Shown here: in pieces, positions 26,067 to 35,636 of the stretch
Layout of the letters: each line of letters starts with the position of its first letter
Position numbering within the stretch: the stretch's first letter is position 1
NCBI RefSeq assembly: GCF_008312835.1
Contig: NZ_VSKS01000001.1
Location: 558,001-622,000 of the forward strand
DNA length: 64,000 bases
DNA from: Streptomyces marokkonensis
GTDB taxonomy: Bacteria > Actinomycetota > Actinomycetes > Streptomycetales > Streptomycetaceae
Direction: 5' to 3'
The notes under the pieces: model-generated
What the model saw: the letters and a program-made list of their open reading frames with translations, nothing else
Databases searched by the model: none
What the model was told of the DNA's origin: nothing
Program-made: the position numbers and the translations under genes

Positions 26067-27021
26067 GGGGCACACCCTCCTCCGCTGCGCCCGGTTCCCG
26101 CTCCGTCTCCCGGCTGTTGTCCGCGTGGTCAGCCCGGTCGTCCAGGCGCAGGCGTATCTCGACGTGGCCGTCGGTGATCCGAGTGTCGAAGGCGGGCTGG
26201 GGAGCGGTGGCGGGGCCGCGTACGTTCCAGCCGTCGGAGAGGCGGAAGACGCTTCCGTGCCAGGGGCACTGGACGCATCCGTCGGCGATCGTGCCCTCGG
26301 ACAGCGGGCCGGCGAGGTGGCTGCACCGGTCGGCCAGCACATGGACGCTGCCGCCGGTTTCACGCACGACCAGGACCGGTACGTCGTCCACACTGCGCCG
26401 CACGGCCCGGCCGGCCGGGAACTCGTCCACGGTGCCGATCCGGTGCCAGCCCTCCGTGACCACGTGCGGCACCTCTTCGGCGTGGTTGGCGCCGGATGCC
26501 TGACGGTAGGCGAGGTGGCCGCCCAGCATGCCGCCGACTCCGACCGCCGTCAGTCCCAGCAGGCCGTAGGCTCGGCCGGCCGTGTGGCGTCCCCTGAGGC
26601 GGCAGGTGAGTGAGGTGGCGTACAGCGCGACGGCTGTCACGTTGCTCAGGGCGTGCACCAGGCCGACGCGTTGTTGCCGGCGGTGCAGTTCCGCCCAGTC
26701 GACCCAGCCGGCCAGGGCCGCGGGGGCGGCGGCGGTCAGGCCGACGCCGATGAGCGCTTCCGCTTCACGGGAGCGGCCGGGCCGTAGATCGAGCAGGGCC
26801 GCGGACAGCCAGCTGCCGATCGGCACCTGCACCATCAGCGGATGCAGGGGGTGGCCCAGCCACCTTCCGTGCAGCGCGTCCCGGCCGCGACCGAGCGGAA
26901 GGGCACGCACACCCCGGCCGATCGCGTCGATCACCGCATCGGCCCGGGGGTTCCGTTCCAGCTGGTCCAGCAGCGCCAGGATCCGGTTCTGCCGCATCCG
27001 ACGGCGTGGCGTCGTGGTCAT
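26041..27021 (-). CDS. Rieske [2Fe-2S] protein with DUF2231 membrane domain
   Basis: 326 residues from ATG 27021. The N-terminal DUF2231 part reads LGHPLHPLMVQVPIGSW and contains four hydrophobic helices to about residue 170. The C-terminal Rieske domain has CSHLAGPLSEG (C-x-H) and CVQCPWHGSVF (C-x2-H), giving full 2Fe-2S ligands. It probably transfers electrons at the membrane, perhaps for the molybdo-oxidoreductase whose fragment lies nearby. Both iron-sulfur ligand pairs are intact. Confidence 0.9.
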   Translation of the reverse strand: MTTTPRRRMRQNRILALLDQLERNPRADAVIDAIGRGVRALPLGRGRDALHGRWLGHPLHPLMVQVPIGSWLSAALLDLRPGRSREAEALIGVGLTAAAPAALAGWVDWAELHRRQQRVGLVHALSNVTAVALYATSLTCRLRGRHTAGRAYGLLGLTAVGVGGMLGGHLAYRQASGANHAEEVPHVVTEGWHRIGTVDEFPAGRAVRRSVDDVPVLVVRETGGSVHVLADRCSHLAGPLSEGTIADGCVQCPWHGSVFRLSDGWNVRGPATAPQPAFDTRITDGHVEIRLRLDDRADHADNSRETEREPGAAEEGVPHGSPGHHG

Positions 27022-27159
27022 GGGCAGCCGGGTCCCCACCCACACATACCGCAAACGGCCGACCACCGGTGCCCGGATGCGACTGGGGTCCGATGACGGG
27101 TAGCCGGGAGGGACGGCTGGGCTGCTCGCCTCGGCCTGGGGGAGCGAAGGAGGAATCGT

Positions 27160-27311
27160 GCCGCGGCCACCTCGACGTCGCCCTCCACCTCGACCAGTGG
27201 GCGGAGGCCGAAAGCCGGCGCACCGACACCGACGCGCGCTATGAGGCGGGCTGCACCCAGGCCCTGCGGGACACCGCCGCGTTCCTGCGGCAGACCTACT
27301 ACCTTCCCTGA
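27160..27311 (+). pseudogene. Possible relic of a small gene
   Basis: The frame HLDVALHLDQWAEAESRR, then AGCTQALRDTAAFLRQTYYL, ending at 27311, looks like a real protein C-terminus, with helical and non-random composition. It has no start with a ribosome binding site; upstream residues are shadow of the Rieske gene's antisense. The family is unknown. Confidence 0.3.
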
Positions 27312-27701
27312 GCCGGGCGAGGGTGTCGCCCGGACGCCCGGCGTCCCGGCCCTCGCCGTGACCTGGTCGGTGCTGTACCGCGCGCCGTGCTGCTGCCTGC
27401 GGGTTTCCTTCGATCGTGCGCGGGGGACCCGACGCCCGTGGTGGCATACGGAGCAGAGCAGCGGGTGCGCCTGCCGGCGCTGCGGGCGGGGTGGCCGACG
27501 CCGGCGTCGATGTACTGGAGGAGACACTCACCGCCGCGGCGGGCCTGCGGGAAGCCCCCCTCGGTGAGCCCCTGGTGCACTTCTCGGAAGGAGTCGGGTA
27601 TGTACGGCTCGGGCCCTCCAGGCCGTGCGTCCGGAAGCATGTCGCGCAGCCTTCCTGACTCCCCTCGACGGCATTCCGGCGCCGTCACGCGACGCCCGCG
27701 C
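27312..27701. other. Intergenic region, no gene supported
   Basis: Several frames are open on both strands but show only Arg/Pro-rich low-complexity translation and no start with a ribosome binding site. It may include more decayed material of the accessory island. Confidence 0.4.
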
Positions 27702-28301
27702 GTGCGCTTCGACGGATGGATCGCGGGCATGGGCACCTCCTCCGGCACACGGATCGTGCTCGGACACTGGCAACGGTCACCCTTCGGAGCGTTCAGCGAC
27801 GTGATGCTGGAGCGGGACGACGGGGACAGATTCCTGCTGGCCCCCACGCGCGAGACAGCGGACTTCATCAGCGGCACCTACGTCTTCGACACGGTCCGTG
27901 TCGTCCCGGTCGAGGTGAGCGTCACGGACGACGCCTGGACCGTCACCGCCGAGCCACTCGACCTGCGTTTCACCACCGGCCGGCGAGGGCTTCTGGGCTT
28001 CGCGCTGCGGACCGTGCCCGGCGCGCTCGCCGGCCGTCCGGCATGGAGCGCGCTGACGGACCGGCCCGCCCGCCTGCTGCTGCCCGGCGTGCGCACCCGC
28101 GGCAGCGCCGGGCAGGGCCGCCGGGAGTGGTACGGCGCCCGGGACCTGCTGCCGATCCGTGCCGTCTCGGCCGCCTACGGGGGCGCGGACCTCGGGGCGA
28201 TGGCACCCGTCGAGCCGCCCGTGCGCTTCGGCTTCGGTTCTGCGCCGAGGAATCCCTCCGTCACCCGGGTCACGACGACGGTCGAACTCGGCCCGGGGTG
28301 A
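27702..28301 (+). CDS. Conserved hypothetical protein
   Basis: About 199 residues from GTG 27702 (alternative ATG 27729). The text VRFDGWIAGMGTSSGTRIVLGHWQRSPFGAFSDVML, split for reading as VRFDGWIAG and RIVLGHWQRSPFGAF, is followed by DRFLLAPTRETADFI and YVFDTVRVVPVEVSV. It looks beta-rich and soluble with no catalytic motif. I believe it belongs to an unnamed Streptomyces family. No Shine-Dalgarno site is obvious. Confidence 0.65.
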   Translation: MRFDGWIAGMGTSSGTRIVLGHWQRSPFGAFSDVMLERDDGDRFLLAPTRETADFISGTYVFDTVRVVPVEVSVTDDAWTVTAEPLDLRFTTGRRGLLGFALRTVPGALAGRPAWSALTDRPARLLLPGVRTRGSAGQGRREWYGARDLLPIRAVSAAYGGADLGAMAPVEPPVRFGFGSAPRNPSVTRVTTTVELGPG

Positions 28302-28458
28302 CGGCGCCTGGGCAGGGGTACCCGGCCGGACCCTGCGGACCGGATGGATCGCCGCCTGGCTGCGCTCGTCCCCCACTCGGAGTACAGAGGACGTCAGGAG
28401 CGGCCGACGGTGAGTGACGTGCGGCTCCCGGCGCGCAGTTCTGTGACGATTGCCGGAT

Positions 28459-28930
28459 TCACGCCCCGTAGGCGTGCCTGCGGGGCAGCGGTCCGACGTG
28501 GGCGTGGCGGCCGGGGCGGGCGGCGGCGTGGCGCTGTCCGGGGCCCGGGCCGCCGCGGGCGGCCAGGGCGTCGGCGACGGCACCCGTGACGAAGGCGTAG
28601 ACGGCCTTGTGCAGCAGGTCCACGACGAGTTCCTTGCGGGGCCAGGTCTGCGCTGGGGCGCCGACGCCGGTCGCGTTCTCCAGGATCTGGTCGTTGGTGA
28701 GGCGGACGACGGCGAACTTGGCGGAGGCGAGCGGTCCGCGCAGTCCGGCCTGGGCCATGACCGAGCGGAGCACCCCGAGGAGCGCGGCCTGGCCGTAGTG
28801 CATGGCCCAGTTGACCGGCAGCGGCTGGGGCCGGGTCGTTCGGGCAGGCCGGTCAGCCGCTGCAGGACCCGCGCGGGTACATGGGAGTCGCGGTACGCAG
28901 TTGCCGCCTCCGGACAGTGGACCGACGAGG
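28459..28930 (-). pseudogene. Frameshifted hypothetical gene relic
   Basis: A minus-strand fragment HVPARVLQRLTGLPERPG (near 28840-28890) continues in another frame as LPVNWAMHYGQAALLG, then LRSVMAQAGLRGP, NDQILENATGVGAP and ELVVDLLHKAVYAFVTG. The pieces read as one small membrane-type protein interrupted by a frameshift near 28830. The family is unknown to me. Confidence 0.5.
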
Positions 28931-29187
28931 AAGACGGCCGTGCCTGTAACTCTCTCGGGTGCCTGATTTGCGATCGCACCCGCTCATCCGTCCGTACCGG
29001 GGCGCCTTTTCCTCCCAGCGCGACTGGGACGCGTGAGTGTGGGATCGACGGCCGGATCGACTGGCTGGCCACCGGCAGCTGAACTCGTCATCTCGGCCTG
29101 TGGCCAGGCCACGGCTGCATCGCTGTCGCGTGTGGCGACGGGTTTGCGATCGCAGCTGCTGGGGATGTCCGTGTTGGCGCGAGTGCG

Positions 29188-29225
29188 AAGAAGAGGCCCC
29201 GCCGAGTGTTTGGCGGGGCCTTCTC
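29188..29225 (+). terminator. Hairpin, terminator-like
   Basis: Arms around GGCCCCGCC/GGCGGGGCC with an 8-nt loop, extended by GAAGA/TTCTC pairing. It resembles an intrinsic terminator without an evident upstream gene. Confidence 0.55.
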
Positions 29226-29596
29226 GCATCGCGATTTTCATGTTGCGGCTGTGCTTGCCATGATCGGACGAACCCTGGGCAACTTGCCGGTGGCTGCGAG
29301 TGGTTATCCAAACTGTACGCCTGGGCTGCACAGATTCAGTAGCCGCTGTCGGCTATCACCGTGGTGCGGCCGACAGCGGCCTTGGCACCGAACACGTCAC
29401 CAGGGACGTTCGCCGAGTCCAGCCCCTTCTGGCCCAGCACGGCTGCACCATCCCACCCTCACAGCCAGGAGCAGCATGTTGATTCTCTGCGAGCCCTTTC
29501 CTGGCCTTCCTTGGACTCGCCGCATCGCTGTGCTGCTTCGAACATCCCCGACCCGCGGTTCTGATCGGTGTCCCGCAGACGTGCGACGTTACCGGA

Positions 29597-29633
29597 CCGG
29601 TGGCATGCGCCGGACATCGCCGCATGCCACCGG
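29597..29633. terminator. Bidirectional hairpin downstream of the immunity gene
   Basis: Perfect 13-bp stem (CCGGTGGCATGCG and its complement) with an 11-nt loop, followed on the plus strand by TTTT near 29638. It lies about 45 nt beyond the stop of the minus-strand immunity gene and can end that operon. Confidence 0.65.
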
Positions 29634-29677
29634 CCTGTTTTCTCATGACGTCACACCAAAGGGCGTGCCAAGGCAGG

Positions 29678-29944
29678 TCAGAACAGATCGAGCTGGGCGG
29701 ACTCGGTTGCTCCCAGCATGTGGCACTCCCCTGTTTCCCCGTCGACGCGAACGTAGCCCGTGCCGACAGCCAGGTCCCGGAGGTCCCCGGTATGGAGGTA
29801 AGCGACCGATTGGCAGTCGAAGTAGAAGGTGCTTCCCACTTGGGCGCGCTCTCCTTCGACGAGCGCAAGGGCCGTGCCCTCGTGGCTGACCTTCTCGTCC
29901 AGGAACTTCTTGGCCAGCTTGGTCGCTTCTTCTATGTCCAGCAT
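29678..29944 (-). CDS. Imm35/YrhB-like immunity protein for the RHS toxin
   Basis: 88 residues from ATG 29944, whose first base is the last base of the toxin's TGA (TGATG overlap). The sequence opens MLDIEEATKLAKKFLDEKV, has a central FYFDCQSVAYLHTGD and ends near GTGYVRVDGETGECHMLGAT. The pattern VDGETG after a GD loop is that of Imm35-type immunity proteins. Being coupled to a papain-fold toxin, it should neutralise that toxin in the cytosol. Family is inferred by pattern. Confidence 0.75.
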   Translation of the reverse strand: MLDIEEATKLAKKFLDEKVSHEGTALALVEGERAQVGSTFYFDCQSVAYLHTGDLRDLAVGTGYVRVDGETGECHMLGATESAQLDLF

Positions 29945-32900
29945 CAATCTGTCCTCAGGAGGGAGAAGTTGCGCCACGGTGAGAGATCGGCATGCCCTGA
30001 TTGGCCATCCAGGAACACCACGTCTCCCTTGATGTTCACCACGTTGAAGACATGGGCTTGCCTTCCTTTCTGCCCCATCACGATACCTCGGGCGCCATTT
30101 CCCGCCTTCTTGATCTGATTGACGATGCCCGAGAGCGTGGACGCTTTGAACTGGCGTCCTCCGTACAACACTTCGATGGGTGCTGTGGAGCCCGCCCTGA
30201 GACCTCCGGGCGCTGAGGATGGAGATCCCTCGGCCAGCAGGCGGTCGACTGCCACAGCGCAGGCACGGCAGTTCGTGTTGCCGCCTTGAGGGTTCACCAG
30301 TGCTTTGAGCTGCTCCGTGATCGGGGTCTTGTAGGGGATGCCTCCGTATCCCCTGGTCACGCCGCCACCTCCAAGGCCGAACCTCAGGTTCCCCACATTG
30401 ACCGTCGCGGTTTCGGGGGCCACGGCGGCCCGGCGCCAGCCGGTGAGGCCGCCGATGCCTACGAGGGCGATCTGTTGGGTGAGTTCTTCGGCGGTTTCGG
30501 CGTACAGGTCGGCGAGGGCGTCGCAGCCCTGCTGGCGGAGCATGTATTCGGCGCGGTAGAGGCGGTAGGCGGGGCGGACGGGGAGGTACTTGTCGACGAA
30601 GGCGCCGGCGCCGCCGTTCTGGCCGGTGAATGCGTCGTACGCGTCTCCGAGGAAGACGAAGGGGGACTTGAAGACGTCGACGAACGCGTCACCGAAGATG
30701 CCCGCTGCTTCGCCGAGGCTGTCGACGCGGTCGTTGTTGGGGTCGTCGGGGGTCAGTCCGCTGGGGTCGGTCAGGAGGGTGGGGACGTTGTCGGCGTAGG
30801 CGTAGGGCGATATGTACGGGGTCGTCCGGGCGCGGGTGGCCGGGTCGGGTCGGGTGAAGCGGCCGGTGGCGGTGTCGTACTGGCGGGCGTGGAGGTCGAG
30901 GTTGCCGGTGGTGGTCTCGTAGCGGGCGCCGGTGTAGGAGGGAGGGCTCGCGGGGGCGCCGCCGGTGACGGTACCCAGGACCCGGGTACCGAACGGGTCG
31001 TAGGCCCAGCGCTGGTAGAGGGTGCCGGTGCTGTTGGTGACGTCGACCGGGGAGCCCTGGGTGTCGTGGTGGTAGTAGAAGAGTGCACCTGTGCCGGTCT
31101 TGGCGGAGGTGGGCTGGCCGAGGGGGTCGTAGCGGAAGGACTGCTTGATGGTCCAGGCGCTGTCGTATTCGGTGGCCAGGATCGGCAGGGGTGCGTTGGG
31201 GTCCCACTGGGTGCGGTGGGTGACCGCTCCGTCCTTGAGGGTGGCGACCTGGTTGCCGCTGGCGTCGTGGTCGTAGGTGTAGGCGGTGCCCGCGACGGTG
31301 GCGGCGGAGATCTGTCCTGCCAGGTCGTAGGTGTAGGTGTCGGCGCCCTTCTTGGTCTGGTTGCCTTCGGCGTCGTAGTCGTAGGCGGTGGTCGTGGTGC
31401 CGGTGGTGGTGGAGGTGAGCTGGTCGGCCGCGTCGTAGGCGTAGCTGGTGGAGGTGGTGCCGAGGCTGGAGGTCAGGCGGTTCCCGACCTTGTCGTAGGT
31501 GTAGGACGTGGCGCGGCTCGCGGCGCAGCCGGCGACCCAGGGCTGCGGGAAGCAGCCGGAGGTGAGACGGCCTGCGGTGTCGTAGGTGAGGTCGTAGCCG
31601 GTCGTGCCGACGTTGGCACGGGTGATGTCGACGTGGGTGGGCAGGCCCGCAGGGGAGAGGGCGTGCGCGGTCTTGGTGACCGTGGTGCCGGCCTTGGCGG
31701 AGGTGACGGCGGTGAGGCGGCCGGCCCGGTCGTAGGCGCGATCCTCTGTCTCGGTGTTGGGCAGTGCGGACCTGGTGAGGTTGCCGGCCGGGTCCCAGGT
31801 GTAGGTGGTGGTCTTGCCGTCGGCCAGCATCGTGGCGGTGCGGCCGTCGTTGTCGTAGGTGTAGGTGATCGTGTTGCCGTCGGAGTACTTGCGGGTGAGC
31901 ATCTGCCCGGCGGCGTCGTAGGTGTAGGCGAAACCGCGGGTCTTGGTGAGGTTGCCGACCGGGTCGTAGACGAAGTCCTCGGAGATCTTGGAGTTGGCGC
32001 GGGCAGTGATGCGGCCGGCGTCGTCGTAGCCGAACGTCGCGTCGGGGGTGGAGTGGGAGTAGTCGACCTTGGTGAGCAGGCCGCGCGGGTCGTAGATGTA
32101 GCCGGTGGATCCGCGGGGCGTGGTCTTCTTGGTGAGGTTGCCGGCGGCGTCGTAGGCGTAGGTGGTCTCCCGCTTCAGCGGGTCGGTGACCGAGGTGAGG
32201 CGGCGGGCCGCGTCGTAGCCGTACGTTGTGACGTGCCCGTTGGCGTCGGTGCGCTCGGTGACGTTGCCAGCCGTGTCGTGGCCGTACGTGGTGACCGCGC
32301 CGTCCGGAGCGGTGACTTCGGTCAGCCGGTCCAACTTGTCGTATCCGTAGGCGGTGGCGCGCTTGTCGGCGTCCGTCTGCTTGACGACGTTGTTCACGGC
32401 GTCGTAGGCGGTGGTGGTCACGCCGCCGAGCGGGTCGGTGACCGTGGTCGGGTTGCCGGCCGGGTCGTAGCCGTAGGTGGTCGTGTACGGGGCGGGGTCG
32501 GCGCCGGCGGCGTTGCCTCGCGGGTCGACGGCGGTGGCCCGGCGGCCGTCGTCGTCGTAGGTCCAGCTCTCCTTGTGGCCGAGCGGGGAGGTGCGGCTGA
32601 GCAGGTTGCCGTCGGCGTCGTAGGCGTTGGTGGTGGTCTTGCCCAGCTGATTGGTGCTGCTGGTCAGTCGGTTGTTCTTGTCGTAGACGGAGGTGACCGT
32701 CTCGCCTGCGGCGTCGGTGATCTTGGTGACGTTGTCGTTGGCGTCGTAGGTGTAGCTGGTGGTGTGGTCCAGCGGGTCGGTGACCGTGAGGGGCCGGTTG
32801 ATGGCGTCGTAGGTCGTGGTGGTGGACGCGCCGGTCGGGCCGGTGACCTTGATGGTGTTGCCGGCCGCGTCGTAGGTGTAACTCGTGGTGTGGGCGGCCG

Positions 32901-35325
32901 GGTCGGCGCCGGAGACGTTGCCGCGCGGCGAGACGCTGCTCAGCAGGCGTCCCACCTTGTCGTAGGTGTAGGTGGTCTTGCCGCCCGTCGCATCGGTCTC
33001 GGAGGCCAGGCGTCCGCTTGCGTCATAGGTGCGGGTGACGGAGTTGCCGGACGGGTCGGTCGACCGGGTCAGGTGCCCGGCGTCGTCGTAGGCGAACGTG
33101 GCGGTGTCGCCCGCCGGGTTCCTGGCCGAGGTCAGTTGCTCGGCCCCGTTGTACGCGTAGGTCGTGGTCCGGCCCAGTGGATCGGTGGCTGAGCTGAGCA
33201 GCCCGCGGCCGTCGTAGGTGTATGACGTGGTGTGGTCGGCCGGGTCGGCGCCGGTGACGTTGCCGCGCGGGTCCGTCTTCGTCAGGATCCGGCCGGCCTT
33301 GTCGTAGGTGAACGTCGTCTTCTCACCCAGCGGCGTGGTGACCGACGTCCGGTTGCCGGCCGCGTCGTAGCCGTAGGTGGTGACCTTGCCGCGCGGCGTC
33401 GTCACGGTCTCCAGCGAACCAAGCGGGGTGTACGTGTAGGCGGTCTTGCCGCCCAGCGGGTCCGTGGTGGACGTCAGCTGGTTCGATGTGTTGTAGGTGT
33501 ACGTCGTCTTGTTCTTGCGGCCGTCGGTGTGACTGGTGATGTTGCCCGCACCGTCGTAGGTCCAGCTCTCCACGTAACCGAGCGCGGACGGGGCGCTACG
33601 GGTGAGCATCCGCCCGGCGCTGTCGTACGTCATCTCCGTGGTGTTGCCGCGCTGGTCGGTGATGGAGACGGGCCGCAGATGGCGGTCGTAGTCGTAGGCG
33701 ATGCTCTTGCCGTACGGGTCGATGGTCTCCATCAGGACGTTGCCGGCGTACACGTCGGTCCACACGCCGCCGTCGGGCGCTGTGGTGTGCGACTCGCTCT
33801 TGCCGTCCCAGGTGAACGTCGTGGTCTTGCCGTTCTGGTCCGTCTGGGACTTGATACGGCCCGCGGTGTCGTAGACGTTGGTGACCTTGCCGCCCGCCGG
33901 GTCCGTGTAGGAGGACAGTCGCTTGTTCGCGTCGTAGGCGTACGACGACGTCCTGCCGGCCGGGTCGGTCACCGACGTCAGCAGACCACCGGTGTAGCCG
34001 TACGACACCGACGTGCCGTCCGGCAGGCCCACTTTGGACAGCAGCCCGTCGGCACCGGGCGTGAACGTGGTGGTGCGGTCGGCGGCGTCCTTGACGGAGG
34101 CGAGCGTGCCGGACGCGTACGTCAGGGTCAGTCCCTTGCCGGCTCTGTCGACCACGGATGTGAGCTGGCCGCTGCTGTTGAAGGTCCGCTTGGTGTGGTC
34201 CGGCGTGGTGATCGTGTAGGCGCTCGCGCCCTTGACCAGCTTGGCCGCCGACCCGGCCGGGGCGGCGTACGTGCCGTCACTGTTCTGGGTGAAGACGAAC
34301 GACGCCCCGTCGTCCGTCCGGTAGGTCACCTTCCCCGTCGCCGCGGTCAGCTTGGCGTCGAACGGCGTTGCCCAGCCGCGCCCCAACAGGCCGACGGCAC
34401 TTGAGTCGGAGCGGTAGGTGCGTTCCAGGGTCAGAGGCACGCCGGGGCTCACCAGGGAGGCGTCGGTGAGCTGTTCGAAGAACATGCCGGTCGCCGTGTT
34501 GACCGGGTCGGCGCGGTGCGCCTGTGCGTAGCAGGTACAGATTCCCGCCTGCGCACCGGGGATCACCGGAGTGTAGAACGCTTCCACCAGCGGCGAGGTG
34601 GTCCCGCCGGGGCTCGACGTCCCGTCGGCGCTGTTGAGGAAGACCCAGGCGTAGTACTCCTTGCCGTCCTGGAGGATTCCGCCCAGCGCGCTGCCGGCCC
34701 ACCAGAAACACTGGTCGGTGGGGTAGGAGTTGCTCGACCACCAGTCGTAGCACCAGGCCCCGGTGTCGGGGGTGGCGCCGCTGGGATCGTCCGTGGACTT
34801 CTTGATCTCCTGCTGGACGACCGGGGAGCCGCCCTCGTCCAGGACGTACAGCCACATCCCGGTGTACGAATCTCCCCGCTTGGGCAGCTTCACCTGCCCG
34901 CCGATCGACAGCATGCCCGGATACGCGGTGGCCCAGGACGACACCCAGGTCGGGTTCTCGGCCGCCGCCGCGAGAGGCTGCAAAGCCACCTTCGACTCGG
35001 CGGCGGGCCCGCGTTCGATGCGGTCTGTGTCCGGTCGGCCGTGGGGCTTGCCCTTGGGCGCCCGCTCCGGCGCGTTCATGTAGTCGCGCATCGGAGACCG
35101 TTCGTGCCGGTCCTCGCCGACCTGCTTGCGGCGCTCGGCCAGCGTCATCGGCTTGGGGGGCCTGGGCAAATCCGCAGCTGTCCGGGCCTGCGCCTGTGCG
35201 ATGGCCCCGGGGCCTGCGGAGTGAGGCCGGTCCCCTGGCGACGCCCAGGAGGGGGCGACACCCGCTATTGCCAGCAGAGCCAGGGCCAGAACGGCCGTGA
35301 CAAGTCTTCGCGCTTGTGTGCGCAC
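29944..35325 (-). CDS. Secreted RHS/YD-repeat polymorphic toxin with papain-fold C-terminus
   Basis: 1793 residues. A Sec signal peptide (MRTQARRLVTAVLALALL, cleavage near ASA) is followed by a ~240-residue extracellular region, a DUF6531 start (DPVNTATGMFFEQ, LTLERTYRSD), then about 45 YD repeats (forms like TYDxxGRL, YTYD). The RHS core ends with YDPFGTRVLGT, LDLHARQYDTATGRF and PYAYADNVPTLLTDPSG. After this self-cleavage-type core comes the variable region. The C-terminal ~116 residues contain NTNCRACAVAVDRLL (Cys1686), KGRQAHVFNVVN (His1758) and VVFLDGQSG (Asp1773), the Cys-His-Asp pattern of papain-fold toxins, often glutamine deamidases. It is probably exported and used against competitors. 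The immunity gene overlaps its stop. Confidence 0.88.
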   Translation of the reverse strand: MRTQARRLVTAVLALALLAIAGVAPSWASPGDRPHSAGPGAIAQAQARTAADLPRPPKPMTLAERRKQVGEDRHERSPMRDYMNAPERAPKGKPHGRPDTDRIERGPAAESKVALQPLAAAAENPTWVSSWATAYPGMLSIGGQVKLPKRGDSYTGMWLYVLDEGGSPVVQQEIKKSTDDPSGATPDTGAWCYDWWSSNSYPTDQCFWWAGSALGGILQDGKEYYAWVFLNSADGTSSPGGTTSPLVEAFYTPVIPGAQAGICTCYAQAHRADPVNTATGMFFEQLTDASLVSPGVPLTLERTYRSDSSAVGLLGRGWATPFDAKLTAATGKVTYRTDDGASFVFTQNSDGTYAAPAGSAAKLVKGASAYTITTPDHTKRTFNSSGQLTSVVDRAGKGLTLTYASGTLASVKDAADRTTTFTPGADGLLSKVGLPDGTSVSYGYTGGLLTSVTDPAGRTSSYAYDANKRLSSYTDPAGGKVTNVYDTAGRIKSQTDQNGKTTTFTWDGKSESHTTAPDGGVWTDVYAGNVLMETIDPYGKSIAYDYDRHLRPVSITDQRGNTTEMTYDSAGRMLTRSAPSALGYVESWTYDGAGNITSHTDGRKNKTTYTYNTSNQLTSTTDPLGGKTAYTYTPLGSLETVTTPRGKVTTYGYDAAGNRTSVTTPLGEKTTFTYDKAGRILTKTDPRGNVTGADPADHTTSYTYDGRGLLSSATDPLGRTTTYAYNGAEQLTSARNPAGDTATFAYDDAGHLTRSTDPSGNSVTRTYDASGRLASETDATGGKTTYTYDKVGRLLSSVSPRGNVSGADPAAHTTSYTYDAAGNTIKVTGPTGASTTTTYDAINRPLTVTDPLDHTTSYTYDANDNVTKITDAAGETVTSVYDKNNRLTSSTNQLGKTTTNAYDADGNLLSRTSPLGHKESWTYDDDGRRATAVDPRGNAAGADPAPYTTTYGYDPAGNPTTVTDPLGGVTTTAYDAVNNVVKQTDADKRATAYGYDKLDRLTEVTAPDGAVTTYGHDTAGNVTERTDANGHVTTYGYDAARRLTSVTDPLKRETTYAYDAAGNLTKKTTPRGSTGYIYDPRGLLTKVDYSHSTPDATFGYDDAGRITARANSKISEDFVYDPVGNLTKTRGFAYTYDAAGQMLTRKYSDGNTITYTYDNDGRTATMLADGKTTTYTWDPAGNLTRSALPNTETEDRAYDRAGRLTAVTSAKAGTTVTKTAHALSPAGLPTHVDITRANVGTTGYDLTYDTAGRLTSGCFPQPWVAGCAASRATSYTYDKVGNRLTSSLGTTSTSYAYDAADQLTSTTTGTTTTAYDYDAEGNQTKKGADTYTYDLAGQISAATVAGTAYTYDHDASGNQVATLKDGAVTHRTQWDPNAPLPILATEYDSAWTIKQSFRYDPLGQPTSAKTGTGALFYYHHDTQGSPVDVTNSTGTLYQRWAYDPFGTRVLGTVTGGAPASPPSYTGARYETTTGNLDLHARQYDTATGRFTRPDPATRARTTPYISPYAYADNVPTLLTDPSGLTPDDPNNDRVDSLGEAAGIFGDAFVDVFKSPFVFLGDAYDAFTGQNGGAGAFVDKYLPVRPAYRLYRAEYMLRQQGCDALADLYAETAEELTQQIALVGIGGLTGWRRAAVAPETATVNVGNLRFGLGGGGVTRGYGGIPYKTPITEQLKALVNPQGGNTNCRACAVAVDRLLAEGSPSSAPGGLRAGSTAPIEVLYGGRQFKASTLSGIVNQIKKAGNGARGIVMGQKGRQAHVFNVVNIKGDVVFLDGQSGHADLSPWRNFSLLRTD

Positions 35326-35636
35326 AGTGCATCACCTGTGAGTCAGGAGTGAAGAGAGGTCGCGGTGATGCATGATCAGGCAAACCCTCGAACTAACGTG
35401 CCGTGGGAAGCGGGGCCGAAACCCGACGAGGTCCCCAATCGCCCTGGCCATGAGTTCGCTGGCTGCGTGACCGAAGGGCCCGCTTGGCCACTCGATATGG
35501 CGCGAAAGTGATTCAAAGTGCGAGGTGGGGCGGGTAAACGGACCTTTGACGGAGAGATAAGAGAAGGCAGCGGGCATGAAAGGAAAGAACCGGCTGCTTG
35601 AGCTGCCCCGAGTTTCGTAGAGTCCGGTGATCTTGT
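35326..35636. other. 5' region of the RHS toxin gene
   Basis: About 310 nt between the RHS start and the IS3 orfB stop. It presumably holds the toxin promoter and the left IS3 end, but I could not define boxes or inverted repeats. Confidence 0.4.

Larger units (their letters stand above)
28931..29677. other. Intergenic region with two hairpins, no gene
   Basis: About 750 nt between the relic and the immunity gene. It contains a hairpin at 29188-29225 and another at 29597-29633. No coding frame shows family-like sequence, and no tRNA fold was found. Base composition is lower in G+C than the neighbours, consistent with imported DNA. Confidence 0.5.

Noticed and set aside
29040-29330. Possible tRNA or integration site near the 29.19-kb hairpin
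   Set aside because: I could not form acceptor, anticodon and T arms; the hairpin is better explained as an intrinsic terminator.
30286-34404. Long plus-strand open frames (968 and 390 codons) opposite the RHS gene
   Set aside because: They are antisense shadows of the YD repeats: Gly/Val-rich repetitive translation with the same period and no independent start or homology-like sequence.
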